Of a DNA stretch of 64,000 nt, positions 36,125 to 45,545 are shown in pieces; the first letter of the stretch is position 1, and each line of letters opens with the position of its first letter. A program made the translations under genes and the position numbers. Below the pieces are notes generated by a model that saw nothing but the letters and a program-made list of their open reading frames with translations, was not told where the DNA came from and searched no databases. Origin of the DNA: Mesonia mobilis DSM 19841. Lineage in GTDB: Bacteria; Bacteroidota; Bacteroidia; Flavobacteriales; Flavobacteriaceae. The stretch is from NCBI RefSeq assembly GCF_000423405.1, contig NZ_KE384014.1, positions 1 to 64,000 of the forward strand. The letters run 5' to 3'.

Positions 36125-38581
36125 TTACATTCCGATACTTAAGCCAAACATCACGCCGCTATCTTGCCAGCCGCCTTGATAAGCTTTTACGTAATCTACG
36201 CGTAAAATTCTGTATTTACCAAAACCAATGTTACTAATCCCAACAGAATATTCAGAATAAGGTTTGTTTCCGGTTGTCCATAAAGAATTGACTCCAATTA
36301 CTGTATTAAAATTAAGCGATCTGAGTAACGGAATTTTCCCTAGTAGATAACCTTTAAAATTATGCTCTGCGTGCAACTCACCATAAGTATCGTTCGCGCT
36401 ATAGCCGTAATAGGGCAGAAGGTTGAATTGATTGATGCTCGGGTCTAATTTTACGTGAGTTAGGTTGCCATTAAAATGTTGATGATCGACCAACGAAATA
36501 TTTTCACCATTTAAAAATTTACCTCCTTTTAAACTGTATTCAAAATCTCCTTTATTCTGAAGGCTCACTCGTTGGTTGGCCATAACTTTAAAGTGGTCAA
36601 AATTATAATCGTCAACAGTTGCAGCAAAGCCTTTTTCGTAGCTGAAGTAAAGCGTAGGATAATCAGAATTTGTTACGTTGTATTTGCCATCGGGATAATT
36701 GTAGTATTTCTGGTCGAAATTAATTCTTCCGGTGATCCCAATTTTAGCAATGTTATGATCTTCAAACGGAGTAGAATCAAAATCGTTAGGTGCCAGCGGA
36801 TTGTTGGCGGTAAATTCATCTTCATCTTCAATAATTTCAGGATCATCAAACAAAGCGCTTCGACGCTCAAAAGAAGCATTGGCATATAACCTAAAACCGT
36901 TAAAAATTTCTTCTGAATAGCGTGCTTCTACAAATGTACGATCGTAAATTTTTAAGTAATTTTTGTCGAATAAAATAGAAGCTACAGAACTCACCAAGGT
37001 TGAAATAGGTTCGGTATCGTTAATTTGTTTTGCTTCAATCCCACCATTTAAAGTGAAATAAGGTTTCGATTTATTGTTGAATTTTTTAATAAAACCACCT
37101 TTTACACGTAAACGATCGTCTGCTAAACCATAATTAGCTGAAGCATTTAAACCCCAATATTTATTGTAATCTTCTTCCCATTTGGTGAAATTGGCGTTTA
37201 CCGTGGTGTTCCAACCTTGTACCGTGTTGTAACGAATACCTTCTATAGGTCCGCTAATATTCCAAGAATATTGTTTGAAAGAATTTCTGTAGCTATAACC
37301 AAAAAGCGGATCGGTAATTTTAAACTTGTTTCGAACCTGATCGACAGAATCTTTATAAACGCGCGAGTTTTTACGCTCTTGTATACTGTCTTTTCTAATG
37401 TAATCATCAACTTCTTCTGTAGTTAACGGGATCGGTCTAATTTTTTCCCAATACATCGAGTCTTTTTCGTTAGCATTTTCAGCAAAACTTAAAATCTCAT
37501 TGCTGAAGTCTTCCCTCGTAAATTGCGGATTAAAATCGTAATCGCTATACACAGCAGAAAAACGACCGTTCCCACCAATCCCAAAAATTTTCCAGGTGAA
37601 TTCTACGGTTTGCGAAAGCTTCACCCAAAGTTCATCTTTTTCTGAATAGGTGAAATTTTGTTTGAAAACTAGTGTTTCAATCGGAGTGATTTGTGTAGAT
37701 TCTCCGGTGGTTGTTAACTCGATCCCGTAAATTTCCCAAGAATCTTCCAGAATATAAATGGTTCCAGAAAAAACACGGTCTTTAGGTCGTTTGGGGATCA
37801 CTTTTATTTTATTCACCAAGTTGCCCAGATCGTCGTAAAAAATACCTTCTAATTTGTAGTCGTAATAATTAAACGCATAATCGGCGATAGGGGAAACGAG
37901 TTCAGCATTTAGTTCGATCGTATTGTTATAGAAAGTAAAATCTGCATCTTGCGCGCTGTTTAAGCTAAAACCATTGTCGTCGCCACTTACTTTAGAAGCG
38001 ATAATTTTCTCGTGAAAATCGTCTGGAGCTTTAAATTTTATTTTCGATTTTGTTTCAGAAAGATAAACGATTCCGCTTCTAGTAGAATCGAGTCCGCCAC
38101 CAAGATCACCCACTTCTTGTCCAAGAATTTTTTCCGGAGCATTTTCAATTTTCCAAATTCCGCGCGAGTAGAAATCGGCTGTGTAAGCTTCAACTTTGGC
38201 CAGGTTTTTCTTTCGGTTAGCGATCGCTTTACGTATCACACGATCGGCAGGATTTTCATCAGAATTAATTACTACTTCCTCTAAACTGGTCGATTCTTCA
38301 GCCAGACTAACGTTTATCGTATATGGGAAAGATTGAATGTTTGCTTGTTTCTTTTGCGTTTTATAACCTAAAAATTGGTAAACGATCGTATAATCTCCCG
38401 GTTGGCTAATTTCTAATTCGTAATTACCTTCTTGGTTAGAGGTAGTTCCTGTAAAACTATTTTCAAGGTAAATATTTACGTAAGGTAATTTTTCACCTTT
38501 GGTATCGGTAATTTCACCTACCACTTGGGCAGAAACCACCCCAGAAAGTAACAAGAGTGTTAGCAGTAAAAGTCTTTTCAA
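36125..38581 (-). CDS. DUF5686 outer membrane protein with carboxypeptidase-regulatory-like domain
   Basis: The 818-residue protein has a signal peptide (MKRLLLLTLLLLSGVVSAQ), then a CarboxypepD_reg-like beta-sandwich (about 20-105: VVGEITDTKGEKLPYVNIYLENS) and a long DUF5686 region rich in beta strands, ending in barrel-like strands with a C-terminal hydrophobic residue (GVMFGLSIGM). It is probably an outer membrane barrel with a periplasmic plug-like domain. The function is unknown. The start is TTG at 38581, with no in-frame ATG at a fitting position. Confidence 0.83.
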   Translation of the reverse strand: MKRLLLLTLLLLSGVVSAQVVGEITDTKGEKLPYVNIYLENSFTGTTSNQEGNYELEISQPGDYTIVYQFLGYKTQKKQANIQSFPYTINVSLAEESTSLEEVVINSDENPADRVIRKAIANRKKNLAKVEAYTADFYSRGIWKIENAPEKILGQEVGDLGGGLDSTRSGIVYLSETKSKIKFKAPDDFHEKIIASKVSGDDNGFSLNSAQDADFTFYNNTIELNAELVSPIADYAFNYYDYKLEGIFYDDLGNLVNKIKVIPKRPKDRVFSGTIYILEDSWEIYGIELTTTGESTQITPIETLVFKQNFTYSEKDELWVKLSQTVEFTWKIFGIGGNGRFSAVYSDYDFNPQFTREDFSNEILSFAENANEKDSMYWEKIRPIPLTTEEVDDYIRKDSIQERKNSRVYKDSVDQVRNKFKITDPLFGYSYRNSFKQYSWNISGPIEGIRYNTVQGWNTTVNANFTKWEEDYNKYWGLNASANYGLADDRLRVKGGFIKKFNNKSKPYFTLNGGIEAKQINDTEPISTLVSSVASILFDKNYLKIYDRTFVEARYSEEIFNGFRLYANASFERRSALFDDPEIIEDEDEFTANNPLAPNDFDSTPFEDHNIAKIGITGRINFDQKYYNYPDGKYNVTNSDYPTLYFSYEKGFAATVDDYNFDHFKVMANQRVSLQNKGDFEYSLKGGKFLNGENISLVDHQHFNGNLTHVKLDPSINQFNLLPYYGYSANDTYGELHAEHNFKGYLLGKIPLLRSLNFNTVIGVNSLWTTGNKPYSEYSVGISNIGFGKYRILRVDYVKAYQGGWQDSGVMFGLSIGM

Positions 38582-38598
38582 AATGTTGTTGGTTCAAA

Positions 38599-39057
38599 TT
38601 AGTTATAATCTTTTTTGATACGGTCTAGACGACGTTTGTTTTCACGATCTTTTATCGTTTCACGTTTATCGTGCGTCTTTTTACCTTTACAAAGAGCTAT
38701 TGCTAATTTGGCCAAGCCACGATCATTAATAAATAATCGAAGCGGTATAATGGTTAAACCCGATTGATTGATTTGCTTTTCGAGTTTACGAAGTTCTTGC
38801 TTGTTGAGTAATAATTTACGCTCACTTTTAGGATTATGGTTAAAGTGTGTAGCGTGAGAATACTCATCGACGTGCATATTGATCACGTACAATTCTCCTC
38901 GGTGAAACTCACAAAAACTCTCGGCAATACCGGCTTTGCCTTCGCGAATGGCTTTAATTTCTGTACCGGCTAATTTTATACCTGCTACGTATTTATCAAG
39001 TATTTCGTATTGAAATTTAGCCTTCCTATTTTTTATGTTGATGTTGTTCTTTTGCAT
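38599..39057 (-). CDS. smpB: SsrA-binding protein SmpB
   Basis: SmpB delivers tmRNA to stalled ribosomes. The protein begins with INIKNRKAKFQYEILDKYVAGIKLAGTEIKAIREGKAGI, followed by an OB fold and the basic C-terminal tail (KGKKTHDKRETIKDRENKRRLDRIKKDY). 152 residues is normal. The tmRNA gene was not found in the window. Confidence 0.95.
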   Translation of the reverse strand: MQKNNINIKNRKAKFQYEILDKYVAGIKLAGTEIKAIREGKAGIAESFCEFHRGELYVINMHVDEYSHATHFNHNPKSERKLLLNKQELRKLEKQINQSGLTIIPLRLFINDRGLAKLAIALCKGKKTHDKRETIKDRENKRRLDRIKKDYN

Positions 39058-39201
39058 AGTAAACGCTAAAATAGTAAGCTTTTTTCAATTTAGAATAACT
39101 CTTCTGTATTATAGGACTTCTTTAAGAAATAAATGTTACAAAATAGTAAAGAAGATGCTTAAGTTTTTGGTTAAACTCTATCGATAAATTTATGGTTTGC
39201 C

Positions 39202-39209
39202 TACATTTG
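39202..39209 (+). promoter_or_regulatory. -7 element for the DUF6503 lipoprotein
   Basis: TACATTTG, 23 bases before the ATG at 39233. TTTGGTTAAAC lies at 39166-39176, as also seen upstream of the promoter at 24461. Confidence 0.65.
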
Positions 39210-39232
39210 CGATAAGATTAATAAAATATACA

Positions 39233-40054
39233 ATGAAAAAAATAATTACGCTTCTTCTGTTAATAGTTACCCTAATCGCTTGTAAAAACGACCCGAAACC
39301 TGAAAAGGTTGAAGCACAAGAAGAAAAAAGTAATAAAATGCCACCACCTCAAGATGGCGGAAAAGGAGTAGAAATTATGAATACCGTTATCGATTCTGCC
39401 GGCGGAAATCGATATGAAACGGCCACCATCGAATTTAGATTTAGAGATGCTATTTATAAAAGTACTCGTAACTGCGGAATGTTTGAGCTAAGCCGAAAAA
39501 AACAAGACAGTAGTGGTAACGAAACTTTAGGAACCGTAAACAACATTGGTTTTACCTATTATAAAAATGGAGAAGAAGAAATTCTTGCCGATACTACCGC
39601 TAATAATTATAAAAATTCGATCAACTCGGTACATTATTTTGTGCAACTACCATTTGGGTTGAATGATCCTGCGGTACGTAAAGAATTAGTTGCTGAAGAT
39701 TCTATACAAGGGAAAGCCTATTACGAAATTCAGGTGAATTTTGCGCAAGAAGGTGGCGGCGAAGATTTTGAAGATACCTATATGTATTGGGTAAATAAAG
39801 ATTCTTACACGGTAGATTATTTAGCGTATTCATATCACGTAAATGGTGGCGGAATGCGTTTTAGAGAAGCCATCAACCCAAGAGTTCTTGAAGGTATTCG
39901 TTTTGTAGATTATAAAAATTATGCTCCGCAAGAAAATGCTTCTCCGGCTTTACAAGATTTAGACGATTTATTTGAAAAAAATGAATTAGAGTTATTTTCA
40001 ACCATCGAAAATAAAGATATCAAGGTGGAAGTCTTAGAGCGTAACTGCGCTTAA
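39233..40054 (+). CDS. DUF6503-like lipoprotein
   Basis: From the ATG at 39233 the leader MKKIITLLLLIVTLIAC has a clear lipobox. The mature part (about 255 residues) contains VIDSAGGNRYETATIEFRF, FVQLPFGLNDPAVRKEL and LAYSYHVNGGGMRFREA, which are typical of the flavobacterial DUF6503 family, and resembles LolA/LolB-like half-barrels in its repeating strands. The function is unknown, and a role in lipid handling is only a suggestion from the fold type. The upstream ATG-less extension to 39197 is not used, because it lies before the predicted transcription start. Confidence 0.72.
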   Translation: MKKIITLLLLIVTLIACKNDPKPEKVEAQEEKSNKMPPPQDGGKGVEIMNTVIDSAGGNRYETATIEFRFRDAIYKSTRNCGMFELSRKKQDSSGNETLGTVNNIGFTYYKNGEEEILADTTANNYKNSINSVHYFVQLPFGLNDPAVRKELVAEDSIQGKAYYEIQVNFAQEGGGEDFEDTYMYWVNKDSYTVDYLAYSYHVNGGGMRFREAINPRVLEGIRFVDYKNYAPQENASPALQDLDDLFEKNELELFSTIENKDIKVEVLERNCA

Positions 40055-40070
40055 CTTTGAAGTTGAATAT

Positions 40071-40652
40071 TTACTCCTGATTATCTTCTTCCGGTAGTGG
40101 GAATTTTTTAACCTGGCTGGTTTTCTTTCCGTCAGGATAAATCGTTACAGTGTATAATTCAGAATTTTCATCGTCGGCAATGCGTTGGTATTTGTTTTTC
40201 CCTAAAACTTTATTTACGAATTGCGGAGTCGTATCTTGATGCCCCACAATAAAAACTCGCTTTCCGTTGGTTTTCTGCTGAAAGTCTTTACTGTAAAGAT
40301 GATTGGCTTTGTAGAGTTCTATTTTAACTTCAGCTTCTTCAGCCGTAGGTCTTGCAGTTTCTATGGTGCGCTGATAGTTGGTGCTAAATACCAAGTCGAT
40401 ATTTTTATCTTTTAAAACTTCTGCCCAAAAATTAGCACGATGCATTCCTACCGGTAATAAATGCGGATCGTTCGTATCTGCTTCACGATCTTTTTCAGCG
40501 TGTCTTACAAAGTAATAAATGGTAGTATCTTTAGGTTTAAAATTGGTTTCTGCTTCGCTAATGGCCATTTTTTCTTCCTTTTCTTTTTCTTGTTGTTGCT
40601 CTTTACAACTAAACATACAAAATGTGATTAGCAGTAGTGATAGGTATTTCAT
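40071..40652 (-). CDS. histidine phosphatase superfamily lipoprotein
   Basis: The 193-residue protein has a lipoprotein leader (MKYLSLLLITFCMFSC). It carries the phosphohistidine motif FVRHAEK (RHA in place of RHG), a downstream Arg in STNYQRTIETARPT and the second catalytic His in FIVGHQDTTP, giving an intact phosphatase active site. The closest type is the SixA-like short branch. The substrate is unknown. Confidence 0.88.
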   Translation of the reverse strand: MKYLSLLLITFCMFSCKEQQQEKEKEEKMAISEAETNFKPKDTTIYYFVRHAEKDREADTNDPHLLPVGMHRANFWAEVLKDKNIDLVFSTNYQRTIETARPTAEEAEVKIELYKANHLYSKDFQQKTNGKRVFIVGHQDTTPQFVNKVLGKNKYQRIADDENSELYTVTIYPDGKKTSQVKKFPLPEEDNQE

Positions 40653-40696
40653 TTTTTCAAGGTTTAATAATTATTTATCCGCGATTATATTTTTGA

Positions 40697-40724
40697 GTCA
40701 TTCCAGACTTGATCCGGAATCTTA
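40697..40724 (+). repeat. single REP-like repeat
   Basis: GTCATTCCAGACTTGATCC followed by GGAATCTTA matches the arm seen at 47766-47794 (and partly 1287-1310). It has no second arm here. It lies in the 153-base gap between two minus-strand genes. Confidence 0.6.
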
Positions 40725-40805
40725 TAGCGATTCATTACGAATATTTAATTTAGTCATTTAAAAGTAAACATTCCCGGTTAACTTTATATAAAAGGAAAAC
40801 TTAAA

Positions 40806-41996
40806 TTATGGCATAACGAGTTCTAGCCAAATTACCTGATTGATCTGTTGGGCAAAACTATTAAAGTTATTGTCGGAGATCACAAAAATACTAGCGTTGC
40901 CATTAAGTAATTTTGGTCCAAAACATATCCCTTCAATATTATCGATGCGTTGTTGTTGAAGTTGTTTTCGAATTTGCTTAAAGTTGAAAATTAATTCTTT
41001 GGTTGCCGGGATAATCTCTTTTTTCATTTTTCCCTTTAATTGTTCGATGGCTAAGGTGTTGCTGGCATTAGTGGCATCGGCTTTAAAAAGTAAAACAGAA
41101 TTGGCTCGTTTACCTCTACCTGCTGAAAAGGCACGTTCTAAAACTAAAAACTGTTTAGGAGCAATCTCTAAAATATCGGTCACTCCATTAATTGAAAAAG
41201 GTAAATAAGGAATTTTTTGAATAGGTTCTAATAGATATGAAAATTGAAATTCTGCCTCATTCGCTTCATTAAAATACGTAAATCTTACAGGAGATTTAGT
41301 GCGGTATAATTTGGGTTGAGGTCCGTCTTCAGTTAAAGGCAATTCTGTTGCAGTCCAAATTCCGTGTTTGTTAATCGCGTGAGATAAACCTTCAAAAACA
41401 CCGTTATGTCTCGGGTGTTGATCGCCTTCCGCAGAAAAATAGGAGGGAAGTTGATAATGCGATTGGTAATTTCCTTCAGCATCTATACTAAATATGGTAG
41501 GATTTTTTTCATTTTTAATAGAACCTTCGCTACTTAATATAAACTGGTTCTTTTCAGCATTATAAAGAATCGACTCCAGATCGAATCTATTATTTTTAAT
41601 AAATGCTGAAGTATTTTGAAGCTCGATTTGCTTTTCAAAAACTATGGTGTCGATTTGTTGAAGAGAAGTTTTAATGTTAATTTGATAAAATCGAGGGGAA
41701 GAAGGAGCGTCGCAAACCACGTAAAAGTTTTCACCGTCAAAATCGATTCCACTTAATCCGCCAATTTCTTCATCTCCCATAAATTGTTCTGCCGGAATTA
41801 TATAATCGTCTAAAAAAATCACCTGAATTGAAGCTGATTTTTTAGCTTTTCCCGCTCCGCAACTGATAAACGTAAAACTGACGATTATTAAAAAATAATA
41901 TCGAAATTTATTTAAATAAGAAAATAACAAAGCCTTAAGAATAAAATGGGATTTCTTTAGCATAGCTCGAGGGTTTTTAGCGGTAAATTTAATCAT
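40806..41996 (-). CDS. esterase-like (phytase-type) beta-propeller lipoprotein
   Basis: The protein matches the esterase-like activity of phytase family: EIGGLSGIDFDGENFYVVCD near the start, NRFDLESILY, GVFEGLSHAINKHGIWTATE, QFLVLERAFSAGRGKRANSVLLFKAD and IDNIEGICFGPKLLNG follow as propeller blades. A lipobox Cys (FTFISC) lies unusually far in if the ATG at 41996 is used. The ATG at 41963 or a TTG further in is more likely. The substrate is unknown. Confidence 0.8.
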   Translation of the reverse strand: MIKFTAKNPRAMLKKSHFILKALLFSYLNKFRYYFLIIVSFTFISCGAGKAKKSASIQVIFLDDYIIPAEQFMGDEEIGGLSGIDFDGENFYVVCDAPSSPRFYQINIKTSLQQIDTIVFEKQIELQNTSAFIKNNRFDLESILYNAEKNQFILSSEGSIKNEKNPTIFSIDAEGNYQSHYQLPSYFSAEGDQHPRHNGVFEGLSHAINKHGIWTATELPLTEDGPQPKLYRTKSPVRFTYFNEANEAEFQFSYLLEPIQKIPYLPFSINGVTDILEIAPKQFLVLERAFSAGRGKRANSVLLFKADATNASNTLAIEQLKGKMKKEIIPATKELIFNFKQIRKQLQQQRIDNIEGICFGPKLLNGNASIFVISDNNFNSFAQQINQVIWLELVMP

Positions 41997-42021
41997 TGTT
42001 AAACAACTAAAACTAAAAGCT

Positions 42022-42207
42022 ATGAATAAGATGGAATTAGAAGGAAAATGGAAACAAGTAAAAGGAAAATTTAAACAGAAGTATGGTAAAGTAACCGATG
42101 ATGATGTAACCTACTCTGAAGGTAAATTTGATGAAATGCTTGGACGTTTACAGGAGAAAACCGGTAAATCTAAAGAAGAGCTTAAGAAAGAGATTGAAAC
42201 TCTATAA
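42022..42207 (+). CDS. CsbD family stress-response protein
   Basis: A 61-residue, highly charged, probably disordered or helical protein: MELEGKWKQVKGKFKQKYGK and GKFDEMLGRLQEKTGKSKEE are the CsbD signature. Such proteins rise under general stress. It is divergent from the phytase-like gene with a 25-base gap and ends at a strong terminator. Confidence 0.88.
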   Translation: MNKMELEGKWKQVKGKFKQKYGKVTDDDVTYSEGKFDEMLGRLQEKTGKSKEELKKEIETL

Positions 42208-42236
42208 AACAGCTTAAAAAAATTGTTATGAAAAAA

Positions 42237-42267
42237 GAAAACCCTCATCGATCGATGAGGGTTTTTT
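42237..42267. terminator. bidirectional terminator between convergent genes
   Basis: A perfect palindrome of 22 bases centred on ATCGATCGAT (41-fold A/T flanks aside, arms ACCCTC and GAGGGT) with A-rich left and T6 right flanks. Confidence 0.9.
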
Positions 42268-42272
42268 AGTTT

Positions 42273-43790
42273 CTATAGTTTTAAATAACCGTATTTAAAT
42301 TGACTATTACTTTTAGCTCTTAAAATGTAAGTATTGTCATTAACTGGTATTAAAATGCTGGTGTTTAACTCAAAATCTTCATCATATTTCACACCAATAC
42401 CCGCTGAAATTATTGCTTCTTTACTAAGCTCTTCCCCAGTTGTAGAAAATATATGTCTAATAGGAAAGCGGCGGTTTCTTTTGTAGCCACGATCATTTCG
42501 AACTTCTCTGGTTTCGTTATAAAGTAAGTTAAGATTTCCGTTAGCAGTAAAAGCAAGTGTAGATAAGTATGCGCCGTTGTCGTTCTTGGTATCCGGTTCT
42601 TGAGTTTCAATTTTTTGATTCCACACTAACTCGCCGTTTTCTGTATCTAGATAACTAATTAGAAAACCATTGTTTAGGTAATTGTAATCGTATTCTATGT
42701 TCCCGGCAGCAATGTTAGTAGATTTAGATTTTTTCTCAACATAGCTTAAATCAGAAATCATCCAGGCATTTGTGTCTTCAATTATTATTTTATTGAAGGT
42801 TAAGTTAGAAACGATGTTTGTAAAGTCATTTCTTTGCATATAATCTAAAGATCCATCTGCTGCAAAGCGAGTTAATAATATTCCGCCTGCATAAGTACCA
42901 GAATGTCTACCATCCATATCTACTTTCATACCAATGGAGGTCGATTTTTCGTACTTAAGTAAACCAACAAATAGCATTTCATTATCGATGGCTTTCATTT
43001 TAAAATCGTAAATCTGGTAATTATCATCTTGTTTAAGAGAATAATTATTCATTTTATTACTGGCAGGATTCCAGTGATAAACCGATAGAAATGGTTTTTG
43101 CTTTTTTAAGTCAATTTTTTTTACAATAAATACTTCGCCGTTATTAGAAACAAAAATTTCTTGTTTTTTGTTACGGTCGTCGAGCAAATCGTATTCAAAA
43201 GTTGTTTCTTTTACTATTTTCTTATTTGCATCTAATAATAGAAGCTGAATTTTCTCTTTTTCTTTTTTATGAAAATATGTTTCTCCTAAAACAGCATAAA
43301 ACTTTTTATTTTCACTTTGCGCGGTGTAGTAATGACCTTGGTTGAAAGAATTTTTAGCTTCTTGTTGAGTAATTTTTATAGGGTCGTTTTTCTCCCCAGA
43401 ATCTATGTTCACATTATTCCAGAATAACTCTCTTTGTTTAAGATCGCGATTATATTCAGTATAAAAAAAAGTAAAGTCTGTTGCTTCTTGCTGATAAACG
43501 CTGTTAATGGTTAACATAGCAGAACCCATTGCAGGTTGCTTTACCGATAGGTCTAAGGATTCGATCTTTTTAAAATCTTGTAGCGAAAATTGATCGGCAG
43601 TTACTTCAAAATTAAATACTTCTAAATCATAATAAGAAGAAACTCGATACAGCTTATCTTCAACCACGTGGGTGATGGTTTTTTCAGTTTCATCGACGAT
43701 ACCAAAAGGGTAACCCCAATTAAATGTTTGTGCTTTTATGGCTAAATTAAAGCCGATAATGAGGCTGAATGTTAATATTATTTTATTCAT
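42273..43790 (-). CDS. unknown exported protein
   Basis: I do not recognise a family. From the ATG at 43790 the 505-residue protein has a signal peptide (MNKIILTFSLIIGFNLAIKAQ) and a mature part full of alternating strands (for example YAVLGETYFHKKEKEKIQLLLLD, LSVYHWNPASNKM and YLDTENGELVWNQKI) that resemble propeller-like repeats. No catalytic motif is visible. It overlaps the upstream gene by 8 bases, so the two exported proteins are co-expressed and may act together. Confidence 0.75.
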   Translation of the reverse strand: MNKIILTFSLIIGFNLAIKAQTFNWGYPFGIVDETEKTITHVVEDKLYRVSSYYDLEVFNFEVTADQFSLQDFKKIESLDLSVKQPAMGSAMLTINSVYQQEATDFTFFYTEYNRDLKQRELFWNNVNIDSGEKNDPIKITQQEAKNSFNQGHYYTAQSENKKFYAVLGETYFHKKEKEKIQLLLLDANKKIVKETTFEYDLLDDRNKKQEIFVSNNGEVFIVKKIDLKKQKPFLSVYHWNPASNKMNNYSLKQDDNYQIYDFKMKAIDNEMLFVGLLKYEKSTSIGMKVDMDGRHSGTYAGGILLTRFAADGSLDYMQRNDFTNIVSNLTFNKIIIEDTNAWMISDLSYVEKKSKSTNIAAGNIEYDYNYLNNGFLISYLDTENGELVWNQKIETQEPDTKNDNGAYLSTLAFTANGNLNLLYNETREVRNDRGYKRNRRFPIRHIFSTTGEELSKEAIISAGIGVKYDEDFELNTSILIPVNDNTYILRAKSNSQFKYGYLKL

Positions 43791-44355
43791 TACAATTTGC
43801 ATTAAATTCATCTACAATTGCCTCGAGTTTAAATAGGCCGTAACCTTTTTCTTTATTTCTTACTTTTTGGGCAAGCTCTTCATTACTTTTTACCATTTCA
43901 GCCATCTTTGAGGCAAACCCCATTATAAATTTCTGGGTTGAGATTGCTTTTTCATCATTTTTAAGAATTACTTCAGTCTCCCAAGCTCGATCTTCATTAT
44001 TATACTTTCTATAGTAATATTGATTAAGGCAACCTTCTTTTTCTAGAATAAGAAATTTTTCATTTTTAAATGGGATGTCTTCGTACTTTACAGCGTGATA
44101 AGTAACATCTGCTACGTGGTAAGCTTTGATGTCTTTAGGTTTAAACTTTTCTTTTTTACCTCTTTTTTCAGCTTTAAATAAAACTTTTTCGTAGCGATCA
44201 CTTTCATCTAAATATTGAATAAACCCTCTCTTTTCTTCACCATCATTCGTGATAATGTAACCTTCATAAAAATAATCAATGTTATATTCGGCATTTTGAG
44301 AAAAAGCAGATAAACTGCTGAAAACTAATAAACTTAGTAATAAAAAATTTTTCAT
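43783..44355 (-). CDS. unknown small exported protein
   Basis: The 190-residue protein has a signal peptide (MKNFLLLSLLVFSSLSAFSQ) and a basic mature part with DGEEKRGFIQYLDESDRYEKVLFK and a C-terminal EAIVDEFNANCNE. I do not recognise the family. It is the first gene of a two-gene unit. Upstream a T-rich stretch precedes a near-match to the -7 element (complement of CAAATAAA), so its promoter is unclear. Confidence 0.72.
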   Translation of the reverse strand: MKNFLLLSLLVFSSLSAFSQNAEYNIDYFYEGYIITNDGEEKRGFIQYLDESDRYEKVLFKAEKRGKKEKFKPKDIKAYHVADVTYHAVKYEDIPFKNEKFLILEKEGCLNQYYYRKYNNEDRAWETEVILKNDEKAISTQKFIMGFASKMAEMVKSNEELAQKVRNKEKGYGLFKLEAIVDEFNANCNE

Positions 44356-44442
44356 TTTTTTTTCATTTTTAAGACCGCAAATAAAAGAACAAAAAGCTTA
44401 TTTTTATAACCTAAAACGTTAATTTTTTAACAGAATTCAAAT

Positions 44443-44474
44443 AAAAAGCCTTCGCAATTCGCGAAGGCTTTTTA
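44443..44474 (-). terminator. terminator after the cyclophilin-FKBP gene
   Basis: AAAAAGCCTTCGC pairs with GCGAAGGCTTTTT around AATT. It lies just after the stop of the minus-strand operon and has A- and T-rich flanks. Confidence 0.92.
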
Positions 44475-44495
44475 TTTGTTTGTCTTTGATATTGA

Positions 44496-45545
44496 TTATT
44501 CTTCAATACTCAATAATTCAACATCAAAAATTAATATAGCATTAGGAGGAATAATTTGATAACCAGATTCTCCATAAGCTAAATGCGGAGGAATAATAAG
44601 TCTCGCTTTCTCTCCGGTTTTTAATAACATTAAACCTTCGTCCCAACCTGGGATTACTCTTCCCATTCCTACAGGTAATTCGATTGGTCGATCACGGTCT
44701 AAAGAAGAATCAAATTTCTTACCATCGGTAAACATTCCTGTATAATGTACTTTTACTTTTTGTCCTCTTTTAGGAGTTTCACCATCTTCATTGGTTTCGG
44801 TGATTTTGTAGCGTAAACCACTGTCAGTTTTTTCGTAACCTTCACTAAGGTTTTCTAACTCTTTTTCTAAGGCTGCTTTTTCTTCTTCTTTTTTCTGCTC
44901 TACTTTATCTAATTCTTGCTTAAATACCATTGGCGCATCAAACGATTTTGCATCGTCTCCTTTTCTAATGATGTTTACTTCTTGCATCACTACATCTTCA
45001 ACCGGTTTATCACGCTGAGCAGTTTTTACGCTTCCTATAGAATCTACGATCTCTTGACCGCTAACGATTTCTCCAAAAACAGAATGTTTGTTATTTAAAA
45101 ACGGAGTTTCTTTTAATGTAATAAAAAATTGACTTCCGTTGGTTCCCGGTCCTGCATTGGCCATCGATAAAATTCCTTTCGTGTCGTGTACTAAAGTATC
45201 ATTAAATTCATCAGGGAATTTATAACCAGGACCGCCTTGTCCTGTTCCTTGCGGGTCACCACCTTGAATCATAAAATCTTTAATTACACGGTGAAATGTT
45301 AACCCGTTAAAGTATTTTTTACCTTTATACGTAGAGTCTACCATTTGGTTGTCTCCTTCTGCTAACGAAACGAAGTTAGCAACTGTAATTGGGGTTGCCT
45401 TGTAAAAAAGTTCAGCTACAAAAGTTCCTTTATTTGTTTTAAATTCTGCATAAATACCATCTTTTAATTCTGGGTATTTTTCTTTCTGGCACGCAAATGC
45501 ACTAAAAGCAATTGCTAACACTAAAAGTAAAGTTTGTTTTTTCAT
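44496..45545 (-). CDS. dual cyclophilin-FKBP peptidyl-prolyl isomerase lipoprotein
   Basis: The 349-residue protein has a lipoprotein leader (MKKQTLLLVLAIAFSAFAC). A cyclophilin domain follows at about 30-195 (TPITVANFVSLAEG, catalytic Arg in FHRVIKDFMIQGGDP, GTNGSQFFIT), then a charged linker helix, then a full FKBP domain at about 245-349 (VKVHYTGMFTDGKKFDSS, VIPGWDEGLMLL, AYGESG, IPPNAILIFDVEL). Both active sites look intact. Two unrelated isomerase folds in one chain is an unusual combination. It is the last gene of the nrnA-gldI operon and overlaps gldI by 4 bases. Confidence 0.92.
   Translation of the reverse strand: MKKQTLLLVLAIAFSAFACQKEKYPELKDGIYAEFKTNKGTFVAELFYKATPITVANFVSLAEGDNQMVDSTYKGKKYFNGLTFHRVIKDFMIQGGDPQGTGQGGPGYKFPDEFNDTLVHDTKGILSMANAGPGTNGSQFFITLKETPFLNNKHSVFGEIVSGQEIVDSIGSVKTAQRDKPVEDVVMQEVNIIRKGDDAKSFDAPMVFKQELDKVEQKKEEEKAALEKELENLSEGYEKTDSGLRYKITETNEDGETPKRGQKVKVHYTGMFTDGKKFDSSLDRDRPIELPVGMGRVIPGWDEGLMLLKTGEKARLIIPPHLAYGESGYQIIPPNAILIFDVELLSIEE

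Noticed and set aside
38581-39232. tmRNA gene beside smpB
   Set aside because: The gap 39058-39232 has no tRNA-like ends or tag reading frame.
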